Shown here: positions 1 through 11,339 of the stretch, in pieces | Numbering within the stretch: the first letter of the stretch is position 1 | Layout of the letters: each line of letters begins with the position of its first letter | From: Maratus speciosus | Lineage: Eukaryota > Arthropoda > Arachnida > Araneae > Salticidae | NCBI GenBank assembly: GCA_963932465.1 | Contig: OZ010790.1 | Coordinates: 348,961,087 to 349,025,086 of the forward strand | Direction of reading: 5' to 3' | Length of the DNA: 64,000 bases | The notes under the pieces: model-generated | Databases searched by the model: none | Told to the model about the DNA's origin: nothing | What the model saw: only the letters and a program-made list of their open reading frames with translations | Position numbers and translations under genes: made by a program

Positions 1-45
1 AAAAAGTGAAATTGCCACCCGATGGGCCCACGTTGGGAACCACTG
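1..45. mobile_element. hAT-type terminal inverted repeat, cut by window edge
   Basis: The first 45 bases end in TTGGGAACCACTG. Read on the other strand this gives CAGTGGTTCCCAACGTGGG, the familiar start of many hAT-superfamily (Charlie/Tip100-like) elements. Only this end lies in the window, so neither the partner repeat nor the 8 bp target duplication can be checked. The identification rests on resemblance to the known hAT end motif. Confidence 0.5.
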
Positions 46-459
46 CTTTACAGTAAGTATATAATTTAAAATTATAGTTTTTTGTGCAATTTTTGTTATG
101 TAACTCAATAGTGAAATTATGACATTATATCCAACAGAAACATAAATACATTTTTTCACTATTTTTCTAGTGGATAATCAACAAAAATAAACTCTAATAT
201 AATGTTTTCCGCACAAAATAAAAAATCATGCTTTAAAGAGTGAAAGTAGGGACTAATAGTAAATAAAAGAAAACAGAAACGTAAAAAATTAAATTTCAAA
301 TCATAAAGCATAATACTTTTTATCAAACTTTCAAATCATTAAACTCATGCAATTTTTAAATTAAAGCGAGAGAAGATTTGTGTACTAAGTATTGGATATA
401 ATTTTAATTTTAGTAAAATAAGGTTATGAGTAATTACAAAGAAACCGCAATCACTTGTA

Positions 460-2298
460 TCACCTATACTAGTATTATAAAGAAGTAAAGTTTGTTTGTT
501 TGTTTGTAGGAGGTAATCTCTGAAACTTCCGAACCGATTTCAAAAGTAATGGTATCAAAATGATTATGTTAGTCCACGTTCGAACATAGGCTATATGTTA
601 AGTCGATGCCACTATCCCAAACGGGGTGTAGGAGCAAAACAAGTTCTAAAAATGCAATTTTTGTGTTACTGAAGGGCCTAGAAACATGAAATTTGGAAAG
701 GTAGTTACTTGTAAGATATAAAAGATCTCTAAGAACATTTCTTAAAAATTTTAGAAATTGGAAGATTACACCATGAAAATATTGTATTTAAAATAAAATA
801 CACTTTGCTAAATGGTACACATTAAAATATACATTAAAATATCAACGTTTCGTTTCGCTTCTGCGAACGTCTTCAGGATGACACATAAGTTTCTATATCA
901 CATACAAGTCTAAAAGTTTTTCAAGAATGGAGGCAAACATCTCAGAGTAACTGACGGCCTTGTCCAGAGGGCGCACCAAACGTCACAAAGTTGCCAAGGC
1001 AACAAAAAGACAACAAAAAGGAGAAAACCAAACCAGCTGTGGAAGAGGGGAGGGGGAGAGGAAATGGAACTGACTCAAAAACTGTTTATAACATATTGTG
1101 CCAAATTTTATGAATGTTGTAGGATAAATTATCGTTACAGGTGTGCTTTTGAAGCTTAATAATCCTAATGGATTCTAAAATTTTGTTTAGGTATGGATTC
1201 TTGCATGGAATAATGATTCTTGCTTCTTCAAAGATAACTCTGCTCCCCTCGTTAGCAAAACAAAATCTCGCGAGAGCTGTAGCTATCTTGCGAGAGCTAT
1301 GCAGAGAGAGCTATGCGAGAGCTATGCAGGAGCAAAAAAACTTCAAAAATTGCAATTTTTGTGATCGGTAGAGGGTAGCAACTTGAAATTAGTCACGGTA
1401 CATATTTATTAGATATAAACGGTCTTTAAGAACAGTTTCGAAAAAAACTGGAAATTTAAAAGTGGTGAAAATTCGGGAAAAGCGTTCTAAAAGCGCTCTA
1501 AATTGTGATTTCTACACAATCTCAGGACATATCAATCCGATTTCAAAAGTAAAGGTTTCAAATTGATGGTGACAGTCCCTGCTCCAACATAGGCTATATT
1601 ATATGTTGCTGTCACTACCATCTGAGGTTTGCAAGAGCAAAACATGTTCTAAGTTGCGTTTTATGCTCAACTGAGGGGTCTAACATTTTGATATTTGGCA
1701 TGCTTATTACTTACAAGATGCAAATGCTTTATAAGAACCGTCGAAAGAAAATTCCAAATTTAAAATGAGGAAGTGAGCAAAAAGTGTTCTAAAAACGTTC
1801 TAATTGACAATTTTTTATAAACTCTTATCAAATACCAAACCGATTTAAAATATAGTGGTCGTAAATTGGTGGTGAAAGAACCTGCTCAAATATAAGCTAT
1901 ACTTTATGTTGGTGCCATTACTAACAGAGGGTGTCCGAAGTAAAAAACATTCTAACTTGCGATTTCTGTGATACTAAAGGTAATTTATTTTAAGATAAAA
2001 GAAGAAGGTTTCTAAAAAAATCAAAACTTCAAATAAATTCTGAAATGAGCGTATTAATTGAACATAAAAGTTTCAAAATATTGTCTAAATTATCATTTAT
2101 TAATTTTAGTTTTCTTCATTAATTTAAGTCTCATTTCCGCCTAAAGGAGTGTAATAATGAAGTTTAGTCCAACGGTGTTTTAAATAGTAACATTTTAATT
2201 ATTTCTAAAAGTATAATTTCTTAAAATAATAATTAGATATATAAATATCACTTGGCATATTTCAACTATTACGTGGGCTAAGCTACGGGGTTTGCTAG
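460..2298 (+). mobile_element. Non-autonomous Helitron-like element
   Basis: The 5' end reads A|TC followed by TATACTAGTATTATAAAG at 464-481, matching the TC...TACTAATATTATAAA start of many arthropod Helitrons. The 3' end carries a hairpin (stem CGTGG/CTACG around GCTAAG, about 2273-2288), then a short spacer, then CTAG at 2295-2298 followed by T. TC at one end, CTRR at the other, a hairpin just before it and insertion between A and T are the defining Helitron features. No Rep/helicase coding is visible, so the copy is non-autonomous. The interior holds a GTTT microsatellite and degenerate tandem repeats. A segment at about 780-1140 interrupts the repeat pattern and may be a separate insertion. 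Confidence 0.7.
490..2010 (+). repeat. Degenerate tandem repeat inside the Helitron-like element
   Basis: After a (GTTT)n run at 490-507, a unit of about 300 bp recurs. Landmarks are 'ccgatttcaaaagta', 'acataggctatat' (about 584, 1591, and a variant near 1885), 'agcaaaacaagttctaa' and 'aagatataaa'. At least three copies are readable, with the block 780-1140 interrupting them. Related sequence recurs outside the element at 19436-19740. The open frame at 1168-1371 lies in this repeat and has no recognisable product. Confidence 0.65.
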
Positions 2299-2420
2299 TA
2301 AATAATATTTCAATCTTTTAATTCGAGTATGCAAAGTACCCAGTTTAGTGTTTCTTTACTAAGTATCACAATTACAATTCATATACTTATCTATTCTGTA
2401 TAATTATACTCTCAATATTA

Positions 2421-2571
2421 GGCGCGCCACGCACCAGAGAGATATTCATAATAATTGTGAGACAGGAGACAAATTCTGCTGTTTAAACCGTTTTTCTTAC
2501 TTTATTAACAGGGTGAAATTGTCGCATGCCTCACGCTTTTTCGTTGCATGTCTCACTGGTGTGTGGCGCGA
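2421..2571. mobile_element. Short MITE with GCGCCAC inverted repeats
   Basis: The left end GGCGCGCCACGCACCAGAGA is mirrored on the right by the complement of TCTCACTGGTGTGTGGCGCG. This gives inverted repeats of about 20 bp enclosing roughly 110 bp. No clear target-site duplication was seen. Family unknown. Confidence 0.55.
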
Positions 2572-3206
2572 CTTAAAGTATACATATTTTAAAGTAATTT
2601 ATTATTTATTAAAATGCACTAAACAAATTTTTTCCCAAACGTCTTTATTTAAGGAAATTACTTCAGATATGAAGACTTAAAGCTGTAATATAATAATATT
2701 ATTACAGATCAAAATGGAAATCAGATTCCTTAAACCACAAGTAAAAAGTATGTTGACAATAATAATTAGTTAAATAAATTAAAAATATGAAAAAATGCGT
2801 CTCATTTCAATCCAGTGTAATATTGATCCGAAAGATACAAATTCTGAAGTGCTACAAGTTAAGTTTCGAAAACATCATGTTTAGACATCTATCTGTCTGG
2901 CGTATGTTACGTAAAAAAATGATTTTGTCGCCTAATGTAAGAAGAAGCTCTACATAAAAGATTTTTTAAATAAAATTTTCATAAAAATCGTAAAAAACTT
3001 TGCAGATTAAAGGGGACAAGGGACTTTCGAACTCATTTTTATTTTTTTTTAAATAACACTTAAAGTAATAATTCCTAATCATTTACTATATGGATTTTAG
3101 CATATATTTATCACACAAGAAATTAAAAGAAAAAATTTGGGGAGAAAAATAAAGAATTGTCCTCAATATTTTAATCGTTATGAAGAACTTTTCAAAATGC
3201 CCCACA

Positions 3207-3540
3207 CTGTAAAAAAAATACGACCAGTCTTCCTGTAGGAATCGGAAAAATAGTTGCCCTTATCATACCGGAAAAATTTCCGACCCAGCTCGGAATAAAA
3301 TCCGTAGAATCGGAATAAAATCCGTAAAATACCGTTTTATTGACTATTTCCCTTTTTTACGGATTTTATTCCGAGCTGGGTCATAAAATTTTCCGGTACG
3401 ATAAGGGCAACTATTTTTCCGATTCCTACACTGTAAAAAAAAAAAAAAAATCCGACCAGTTTTTCTGTAGGAATCAGAAAAATAGTTGCCCTTATCGTAC
3501 GGAAAATTTTCCGACCCAGCTCGGAATAAAATCCGTAAGG
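3207..3540. mobile_element. Rearranged CACTGTAAAAA-type MITE
   Basis: A block starting CACTGTAAAAAAAATACGAC (about 3205) runs through 'aatagttgcccttatc' and 'ccgacccagctcggaataaa', then repeats in inverse order up to about 3430, forming a palindrome. A third partial copy in forward orientation starts at CACTGTAAAA (about 3428) and runs to about 3537. The arrangement is forward-inverted-forward. The ends resemble those of the MITE at 23332-23545. The 73-residue open frame here (3340-3561) is a by-product of the palindrome. Confidence 0.6.
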
Positions 3541-3883
3541 CTAAAGTTTTCTTTAATTTAATAGGGAATTTTTATTCATTTTCCTGAGTCTAGTTTGGTT
3601 TAAAATTTCAGGAGTAACGTGTTAAATACAAGTCCGTACATTAAAATAAGATAGTAACAGTTTACCGAAGGACAAATAAAGTAGCTGTACCACGTTTTTA
3701 AGGATTCGTTAATTTTTAGAATTTTTAATTAGTTTTATTGCCAATAGTTTGGTTTACAATTTCATGAGAAGCTTTAGTATTTATAGAAATAAAGTTGTTA
3801 TAACAGGAGACTCTACAGCTCTAATTCATCGTAACAAAAATGATAATGCAGAAACCGATTTGTAATAACATCTTTTATTAAAT

Positions 3884-3920
3884 ACTAGCAGGCTATGCCC
3901 GCTGCGCTGGTCCATTTTTC
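3884..3920 (-). mobile_element. Possible minus-strand Helitron 3' end
   Basis: On the minus strand this reads GCAGCGGGCATAGCCTGCTAGT. It resembles the GC-rich hairpin plus CTAGT that closes arthropod Helitrons and the end at 2273-2299 in this window. No matching 5' end was found downstream, so this is only an end-like motif. Confidence 0.3.
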
Positions 3921-4316
3921 AAAGCGAACCTTGAATCAAACGAAATGATGTGTTTGAACTTGTGATTTAAAGGAATGAGACCTTTAACTGAATGTCCTTC
4001 CGAAGTGCTGAATCGATATGAACGCCATTGTGCTATTATATTTTCTAATGTGCAGACAAAATTTCAGCTGTCACGGTTTAACTCTTTTAGATTATCCCCC
4101 ACAGTAGGATTTGGTAAAGAATGACAGTACAATATACAATATTTCATTTTGTATCAGAGCATTCTCGTTAAAAATAGCCAATATGGTGAGAGTTCCGATC
4201 ACCGAATTTTCCTCATCTATATCTTTATATTATTTAAAGAAAATGTATTTTAATGTCTCAATGCCAACCTGAAGCTATAAACCAGTTTTTTTATTGTGTA
4301 TTGTCCCATGTTATTT

Positions 4317-4342
4317 AAGTATTGCGCGGCAGCGCAATACTT
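4317..4342. other. Perfect 11 bp hairpin with GGCA loop
   Basis: AAGTATTGCGC, loop GGCA, then GCGCAATACTT: a perfect 11 bp stem in otherwise AT-rich DNA. A related hairpin with the same loop is at 6571-6595. It may be a transposon end structure; no element could be delimited. Confidence 0.6.
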
Positions 4343-5452
4343 ATTTATTTCCAGTGTCACTTCTCAATGTTAATTTAACATGGAAAAGCCTATAAAGATC
4401 ATAACTTTTTAATTTTTTCTTCCCACTTTTTTTCCCTGATGCCACTCATTTTTTATTCTTTACTAATTCTAATGATATTATAAATTTAAAGTGTAAAACG
4501 TTAACCTGACGTCAGGGTCAAAACAAATGATAAAATGCCTTTGCATATGGGTGAATTATAACCCAGAGCGAAACATGGGCCATTTTTTTTTTTACATTAT
4601 TCAAATATTTTTCTTAATATTTCCAATTTTCGTTTTTTTCATTGAAAATCAACGGACATTTTTCATAGAAAATGTAACATTTTTACTTCATTCTTGGAAA
4701 AATTTCAAAAGCCGTAATAATAATTTATTTATTTTTAGTTGAAAGATTTTCACGTGAAATATTAAATTGAGCTAGTTTTTTTTTTTCCCAAAAATTAAAA
4801 ATGTGAATATGGCGTCATAGTGGAAATATTTTCAGAATATGTTTTAAGTCAAGTTTTAAGTCAAGTTTAAGCTTTGGTCAAGTTTATATTTCAGTAAAAC
4901 TTTTCTAGTGGATAGCTATTTTTACGCAGGTAGCGAACTTAGTGGGGAATTACATAACTTAAATTTTAAAATGTATTTTTTTTCCGAGATGAGAATTATT
5001 TATACCCCAAGTTAAACTTAGGTAATACTTTTCTGATGTGTTTACATTACCCCTAGGGAGAGGATAAAGTTTAAAAATTTAAGATAAAACTTTTATTTTT
5101 TATTTTTTAGTGTATCACAGCTTTAAATATTGTTAAATATTAGCAGTAAGGATTCAACACAATTTACATTCACATTCATAGCGTTCCTGAGTGGGAAATA
5201 GGGTATCTAAATTTAAGTTAAGTTAATTTTTTATGTTTTGATTATAGATTTTTTACGTTCAGATTAGAAGTTTTTGCCCAAACCACCGCAACCTGCATTA
5301 CTACAGTGGTGAAACATTTTGAATTACACATTGGTAAACTGCATCCCACATTGTGATGCAATACCGCATACATCAAAGCCTGATGATGATACTCTCTATT
5401 AATTTTGAAATGCGTTCGTCTGAGTGCATTAGTTATTAAAAAACTTGTCATA

Positions 5453-5871
5453 TTAAACAAAAACATAATTTGAAGAACAAATTAAAAAAGAAAAAAAAAA
5501 AAAAGCAGACCTCTTTTTTTTTAAGTTTTGTATTTTGCGTGCATCTTATCATTTTATGCACAATTGTTATAAACATAATACAAAATCTGCAATACAAATA
5601 TTTTCAATTAAAAATGGAAGAAGTCTAAGATTTATTTCGATTTCATTTGAACGGAATCTAATTTTTTAGAGGGTTTTAAGTAACATATTGTATGAATTTT
5701 ATTTTATATTTTAATCTTCAAATGGCTTAACTAATTTGTTACAAACATTTAATATTAAATGTAGAACTAATTGAATTAAACAACTTAATATCTGTCCCTT
5801 CTTGGGCTTAAAAAATGTAGGAAATAAATTTTGTTTTTTTAATTTGTTCTTCAAATTATGTTTTTGTTTAA
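5453..5871. mobile_element. TA-flanked MITE, about 419 bp
   Basis: TTAAACAAAAACATAATTTG at the left is repeated in inverse orientation at the right end. The inverted repeats are about 38 bp, and TA flanks both sides (5451-5452 and 5872-5873). The interior is A/T-run rich and non-coding. TA duplication suggests mobilisation by a Tc1/mariner-type transposase, which is an inference. Confidence 0.65.
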
Positions 5872-7400
5872 TATATTATAGCATCCATGCTGCAATGTGC
5901 AATCTAAATGCTTAGTACTTTTCTGGTATTTCAACACCATTGTCGCCAAGCGCAATTGTTAGCACCAAACGAAGCATTTGAAAAAAAAAAAAAAAAAAAC
6001 ATTGTTGGCGCGAAAGTTATTATTTAAAAAATATATCATTTCAAAATTACAGAGTTTCGACAACTATTTTATTAAATGAATACAAATATGTACTGAAAAT
6101 AAAAACACAAATAAATATTATACAATAAAATATTTTATTTTAAATAGCAATTTAAACTACACAATGAAATTGTGTCTCTTAGCAATGCTGTAAACATTTC
6201 CATTTTTGAATCAGCAAAAAATGGAATTATAACTTAATTTTACTTAATAACAAAAAATATTTTCGACTGGAAAAATAGTAAATGAAAAAATGCATGGTTA
6301 CGACTAAATAATAATTGAAGCCAAAAGAAATTCCCGTTCAATAAATAGCAAGTTACAATGTTTGGCGAAATTAGGGCATCAGAAATTGAGATTGCTTTAG
6401 TTCAAGTGAGTTGCTTTTCACCCATTTCATAAAAAATTCAAAATGATAAAAATAACAAATAATGCTATAAACAAAAATATTCTACTTCATCATCAATGTA
6501 TTGTTTCTAATTTACCCTTATGAAAAATAAAATATCCTACTGCCCTGAAAAAAAAAAAAAATATATATCATAGCAAACGCGGCAGCGTTAAGCTATAAAA
6601 TGATTAAGAAATAGAAAATGCAAATGACTTTCTTAAATTTCTGGCGAACCAGTTGACATACGACAATGATTTTTCTTTTGAAAGATAGAACTCGACGAGA
6701 CGAATAAACTGATAGCATTTAAAAAATTACTGTAGCTTTCAGCAGTTTTTTATTTAATCTTAAACGAAAAAATGAAGACACAAAATTCAACAAAGTGTAG
6801 CTAACGTTCCAGTGGGTGGATTAACTTCGTTTTTGTTTTATTTTGATCCTCTTGTTAAAACTTAGAATAGGTTTTTTTTTCATCTTCGTATGTTTGACGG
6901 TCGCTGAGAAAATCGAATTTGTCTTTTATAATGTCTCCATAAAATTATAAAAATCTCTCCTTTTCATTTTCTAATTTTCTAATTCAATAATTTCTTTCTT
7001 GATGCCACTCCCTAAAAAGCAGTACAATAATTAAAAAAAAAATGGATAACATGTGTACTTTTGTTTTTATTAGTCAATAAAAATTGAAATTCAACTGACA
7101 GATTTTTGTACTTTTGAAACTGACGTCAACCTAAGCAGATAACGCATAATTTTCATAAATATATACATAAACTTTCTTGATTGATATTTTGAACTGCATT
7201 AATAGACATAATGGAGCACAAATGAATTAATAGGAAACAAAACAGAGTAAAGCCAAAGCTTCTGCTCAGGAGGTAAATGTAAGTCTTTTTTTAATTATCA
7301 TCCTAAAATCCTGACTTACACAAGCGATGGGTATGCAGTAACATAAATACTTCACATACTAAGCATACCTTTAAAAAAAACCATCCCATCTATTTTAAAT
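5872..7400. other. AT-rich, no gene seen
   Basis: This stretch has poly-A runs (for example 5983-5999 and 6548-6560) and short A/T-rich repeats. The only ordered structure noticed is a hairpin at 6571-6595, with stem TAGC+AACGC / GCGTT+GCTA and loop GGCA. No coding potential was recognised. Confidence 0.6.
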
Positions 7401-7404
7401 AAGG

Positions 7405-7732
7405 AAGAGATGTCGTATACTCACCAGTGTGCATAACTGGCGCGATAATGGCGTTATTTTGCCTGATACGGAAACTGAGCTATTGTTGTTTATTTATCAA
7501 TTATTTTTTTATTTACTTTTATTTTATTTTTTAAAATTATATAAATTGTTTTGTTCTATAGTTATTAATTAAACTTTTCTTTATTTATTGTTATTTCCTT
7601 TTTAAAATAATAGAAAGTAATTTAAAAATATATCTGTAACTGCTATTCGAAAACGCGGATTTCGTTAAATTGGCGTCAGAAAAAAACCTCGCGCCAAACC
7701 CGTTGTGTATATGACATCTGTGCCTTTAGGGT
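7405..7732. mobile_element. GGCACAGATGTCATATACG MITE family, copy 1
   Basis: The right end reads GTATATGACATCTGTGCC. The left end (gatgtcgtatactcacc) is a diverged mirror of it. Inner sequence (ggcgcgataatggcgttatttt ... aacgcggatttcgttaaatt ... ggcgtcagaaaaaaa) matches copies at 8281-8626 and 16755-17292, copy 3 in inverse orientation. There is no coding capacity. Confidence 0.6.
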
Positions 7733-7791
7733 TTCGTTTAACTCTAGGTACTTTTGCTTGAGATATTGTCGAAAAGTACAGCAAAAATATA

Positions 7792-7860
7792 CGGTACTAC
7801 TTGATTATCCCGTCGACCAATTTCGCCAAACTATTCGCCAAATGATACAAACTGACGTAA
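7792..7860 (+). repeat. Dispersed GTCGACCAA/TTTCGCC repeat
   Basis: The block 'ggtactacttgattatcccg', then GTCGACC and CGCCAAACTAT, occurs here, inverted at about 8160-8282, and again forward at about 18141-18235. The first two face each other and form part of a larger inverted arrangement spanning 7.4-8.6 kb. Confidence 0.55.
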
Positions 7861-7925
7861 TTTTTATTTTATATAACGGAAGAATAAATAAATAAGTAAA
7901 ACATTAATAAAAATACTAATAAAAA

Positions 7926-8115
7926 CTGCTCATATACGCTCCATATTAACGCGATTTTTTCTGACGCCAATTTGGCAAAAACATCGTTAATATATCATCT
8001 ATATCCGGGTTACCATATCAAGTAAAATAACGACACTTTGGTGCCAGTTAAGTACCCGGTGCGTATATGACATTGGCGGCGTCAAAAAAAATCGCGCCAA
8101 TATGCGTATATGGCA
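7926..8115. mobile_element. GGCACAGATGTCATATACG MITE family, short copy 2
   Basis: It begins tgctcatatacgctccat and ends gcgtatatggcatctgtgcc. Inside are 'ttttttctgacgccaatttg' and 'gccagttaagtacccggtgc', both shared with the longer copies. It lacks the central AT-rich region and looks like an internally deleted copy. Confidence 0.55.
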
Positions 8116-8280
8116 TCTGTGCCAAAACTTGAATTAAAAATCACTTGATGACGTAACAAAAACGTGTATCGTGTTTAATGTCAAGTGAATGTAACATTTA
8201 CAATGATCCGTTATTGTCATTTAATCTTATAGTTTGGCGATAATTTTTTGGTCGACAGGATAATCAAGTTGTACCAAGTA

Positions 8281-8626
8281 TGGTACAGATGTCATATACG
8301 CACACGTTCGCGCGATATTTTTTCTGACGCCAATTTGGCGAAAACCTTGTTTTCGAATACCAGTTACATATATATTTTTAAATAGGGATTAACAATAAAT
8401 TTATAAAAGTTTAATTAATAACAATAGAACAAAACAATTTATATAATTTTAAAAAATAAAATAAAAGTAAATAAACATTTTATTAATAAATAAACAACAA
8501 CATTCGGGTTACCATATCAAACAAAATAACAAAACTTTGGCGCCAGTTAAGCACCCCGGTGCGGTGCATATATGACATTGGCGTCAGAAAAAAAACGCGT
8601 CAACGTGATGTTCATATGACATCTGT
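8281..8626. mobile_element. GGCACAGATGTCATATACG MITE family, copy 3
   Basis: The ends are GGTACAGATGTCATATACGC and TTCATATGACATCTGTGG, with subterminal tttctgacgcc / ggcgtcagaaa also mirrored. Length is about 345 bp. It is inverted relative to copy 1, so the two can be read as arms of a 1.2 kb palindrome. Non-coding. Confidence 0.65.
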
Positions 8627-8757
8627 GGCGGTTCAAGTACACTTTGGAACGTTACTTTGAAATCGGTGAGTTTCATCGCTAAAATTGCCAAGATGCTTAA
8701 TGATCATCGCCACTGAATATATAAATGATGTCATATTTGCAAACTTATAGGTCAAAA

Positions 8758-9206
8758 TATAAGTGGAACCTCGGTTCACGACCATCTCTGTTTACGACCA
8801 GTTCGGTTTATGTCCAACTTCGATGATCAAAATTTGACTCGGTTGGCGTGCAATATCTCGGTTCAGGACCAAGGCTGCCAAATAGTTCAGTTGCCAACCT
8901 TCACATAACTGTTGTTATTAGTCAAGTTTGGAGTAAGGTGTGCATATCAGAGTGCTTTGTGTACCTTTATTACTGTAAAAAAATTAACTTTTTGTTTTAC
9001 TTTTACTCAGGTTTGCGCTAATATTAGCTCTCATTATGACTTCTAAGAATGAAAAAGTGCTTAGTGATAGCAGTAGTAAGAAGCTTAAGCGAATTACTGT
9101 TCAATAAAAGAAATTGTAGCAAAACATGAGAACGACGTTAGTATAACCGGTCTAGCTAAGCAATACGATGTGGCCTAAATCTTCGATTTCCACGCTAATC
9201 TATATA
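8758..9206 (+). mobile_element. pogo/Tigger-type DNA transposon, 5' fragment
   Basis: It begins with an end-like AAGTGGAACCTCGGTTCACG (8761 on), the type of terminus seen in Tigger/pogo elements. About 270 bp later an ATG at about 9036 opens MTSKNEKVLSDSSSKKLKR, then a stop. In another frame IVAKHENDVSITGLAKQYDV follows, resembling the Psq-type helix-turn-helix at the N-terminus of pogo/Tigger transposases (KLEIIEKHE...VSDLA-like). Stops and a frameshift break it, and no DDE catalytic domain follows. This is a truncated dead copy. Confidence 0.6.
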
Positions 9207-9335
9207 TGTATTACACTATCGTATGTGTCACAGAAATCACGATTATTTGTTAATTGTTTAATGGCAACGCTCCAATGAAACGTATCTCATTGTTTATAGA
9301 ACAGCATTTAATGCATCTCCATACCTATAAGTGGG

Positions 9336-9420
9336 GTTACCATAGGCTGGCCCCTGTTCTGTCGCCAAATAACGCCAAGTTTATCGCCAACTTGGCGATA
9401 TATCACCAAATACTTATAGA
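9336..9420 (+). repeat. Dispersed GGTTACCA...CGCCAA repeat
   Basis: The pattern ggggttacca, then tcgccaac, ttggcgatatatcaccaaat is repeated at about 16120-16190 as agggttacca ... cttggcgaaatatcaccaaat. These are probably fragments of one transposon family related to the GCCAA-rich blocks at 10990-11110, 16480-16560 and 18280-18400. The open frame 9254-9532 runs across it and is not a recognisable gene. Confidence 0.45.
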
Positions 9421-9732
9421 CTCCCATTGTAAACCAATAGGGTTTACTTGTTTAGAGAGAATCAACAAATTGAGATATTTTAATGCAACAAAAACTAATA
9501 TCAGTTTAAGGAATTATATTAATTATATTTAAGGGAGCCCAAGTAAATTAAATTATGAATAAAAATAACTTGAATTTGATTTAAAAACTTTGAACCTCTT
9601 AAAACAGTGTGCATTACTTGGTTAACTAGTGCGTTATTGTGCGAAATAAGATAAAAGTATTGGGAATATTTAAAAGAACTCAGGTTTATTTATCTTCAAT
9701 ATATAATTATCAAAAAATTTAAAAGACTAGTA

Positions 9733-10672
9733 TTAAAAAATGCTCTGACGAGCACCAAAAAAGGCTAATATGTTATTAAGTATGAAAAAGCGTTTGACAA
9801 GTGCTTCTAATTGAGCATGAAAAAGGACAAGGGGTCCCTTCTTCGAAGCAGCTCACTGTCAATGCCAACTTTGAATAAATCATATTTGCGCTTATTCCAT
9901 ATAAAAAAAATCAGCCACAGTTACGATAAAAATGTGTAGTGTAAAGACACAGACAGTAAAGACGCACCCTGATTAAATATGAATGTAAGGCGACATAGTA
10001 CCAAAAATCTTAGTTCCTGCAACGTATCTCACTCATGCAGTGCCACCAAGCACGCCCGCAGTGTAGAACTGTACAGAAAACTGATTTGTAGTGCAGTGTA
10101 GACTGATGCAGCACTCTGCATAGGAACAATTCCACATGTGCACGCATTACAATATAATGCATTCATTGATTGTTGAAATTATATCCAAGTGGATATGGCT
10201 GTAAGATTTACTATGCAGTACAACAGTGCATATGTAAATTATAAACGAACATTAGACGCATACACCTTTAATACGGTAGTACAAAAGCATAATGTGAGTG
10301 TGCACTGAGGTTCAAATGCATAATAGGAATGTACAGTGTAGTATAATTTGTAGATAAATAATGGTACACAGTGCACTGTACAAAGTTGCATTGCAGACGC
10401 ATGTGCAGTACAATAGTGGAACAGTGCAGTTAACATGTAAAGCACGACGGAAAATTTTACTAAAGTACTGCGAATTTTTTTTTTTTTTTTTTTTTTTTTT
10501 TTGTATGGAATAAGCGCAAATATGATTTTTTCAAAGTTGGCATTGCCAGTGAGCTGCAGCCAAGAAGGGACCCCTTGTCCCTTTTCATGCTCAATTAGAA
10601 GCACTTGTCAAACCCTTTTTCATACTTAATAACATATTAGCCTTTTTTGGTGCTCGTCAGAGCATTTTTTAA
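9733..10672. mobile_element. TA-flanked foldback element, 0.94 kb
   Basis: Inverted repeats of about 185 bp (9733-9915 and about 10490-10672) begin TTAAAAAATGCTCTGACGAG and are flanked by TA (9731-9732, 10673-10674). The sequence beyond is ctag on both sides. The middle contains an unusual density of short motifs around GCAGTG, GTGCAG and ACAGTGCA (10020-10440) and a 25 bp T-run (10478-10502). The 121-residue minus-strand open frame across it contains a poly-lysine run from that T-tract and is not credible. Confidence 0.7.
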
Positions 10673-10989
10673 TACTAGTATATATAATGGCGAGATTTGT
10701 GCCCGGCTAACTTAAAAGACCGTAAAAAACATTCTCGCGTAGCTGGTTTCTACGAAATTTGTAAGTGAAATCTAAAACGAAAAATTTTGTAAGGAAATTG
10801 TGTTAGTCAAAACAGAGACCACTCTGACGCCTATATTAGTGAACAATCAAGTTTGATGTCAAATATCAGTCAGGAATTGTTTGATTAAACCCATTTAACG
10901 AATATTTCTTCCCAAATCGACGATGGTTAGCCAAATAGCAATGCTGTCATTTGAGATCTGTTATAAACGGGTTCATCTGATTACATACT

Positions 10990-11120
10990 TTCTATACTTT
11001 TCCAGTATAGGGGCCTTGTCGGTTTTTTTTTAAAGCATGGCGCAATTCGGACTTCAAAAGGTGAGATTTGTGGACAAATGATATGAACAGTTATAAAAAT
11101 AAATATGATGAACTTTTATG
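10990..11120 (+). repeat. Dispersed repeat related to 18280-18400
   Basis: The segment around 'caattcggacttcaaaagg', 'tgagatttgtggacaaatga' and 'tatgaacagttataaaaata' aligns by eye with 18325-18395 (caattcggggttaagaaagt, ggcaaatgatataaatgact). Family unknown. Confidence 0.4.
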
Positions 11121-11339
11121 CTTTTTTACCTATGTATTCATATAATAAACTTTTCAATGAAATATATTATTACTATTGTTATTAATATTCAATTTAATTC
11201 TGTTTTAAAATAAAAAGAGATAAATGGCTTCCTTATAGTAAGTAAATTCTATAATTATTGAACAAAAAATACTCATTGAAACTTTACTTCTTCCGTCCAG
11301 CCCATTTTCTGCATTTCGCCAAGGGATTGCGAAGGATCG

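Noticed and set aside
10239..10604. 121-residue minus-strand open frame
   Set aside because: It crosses a T-run (poly-Lys) and lies entirely inside a foldback element; no domain.
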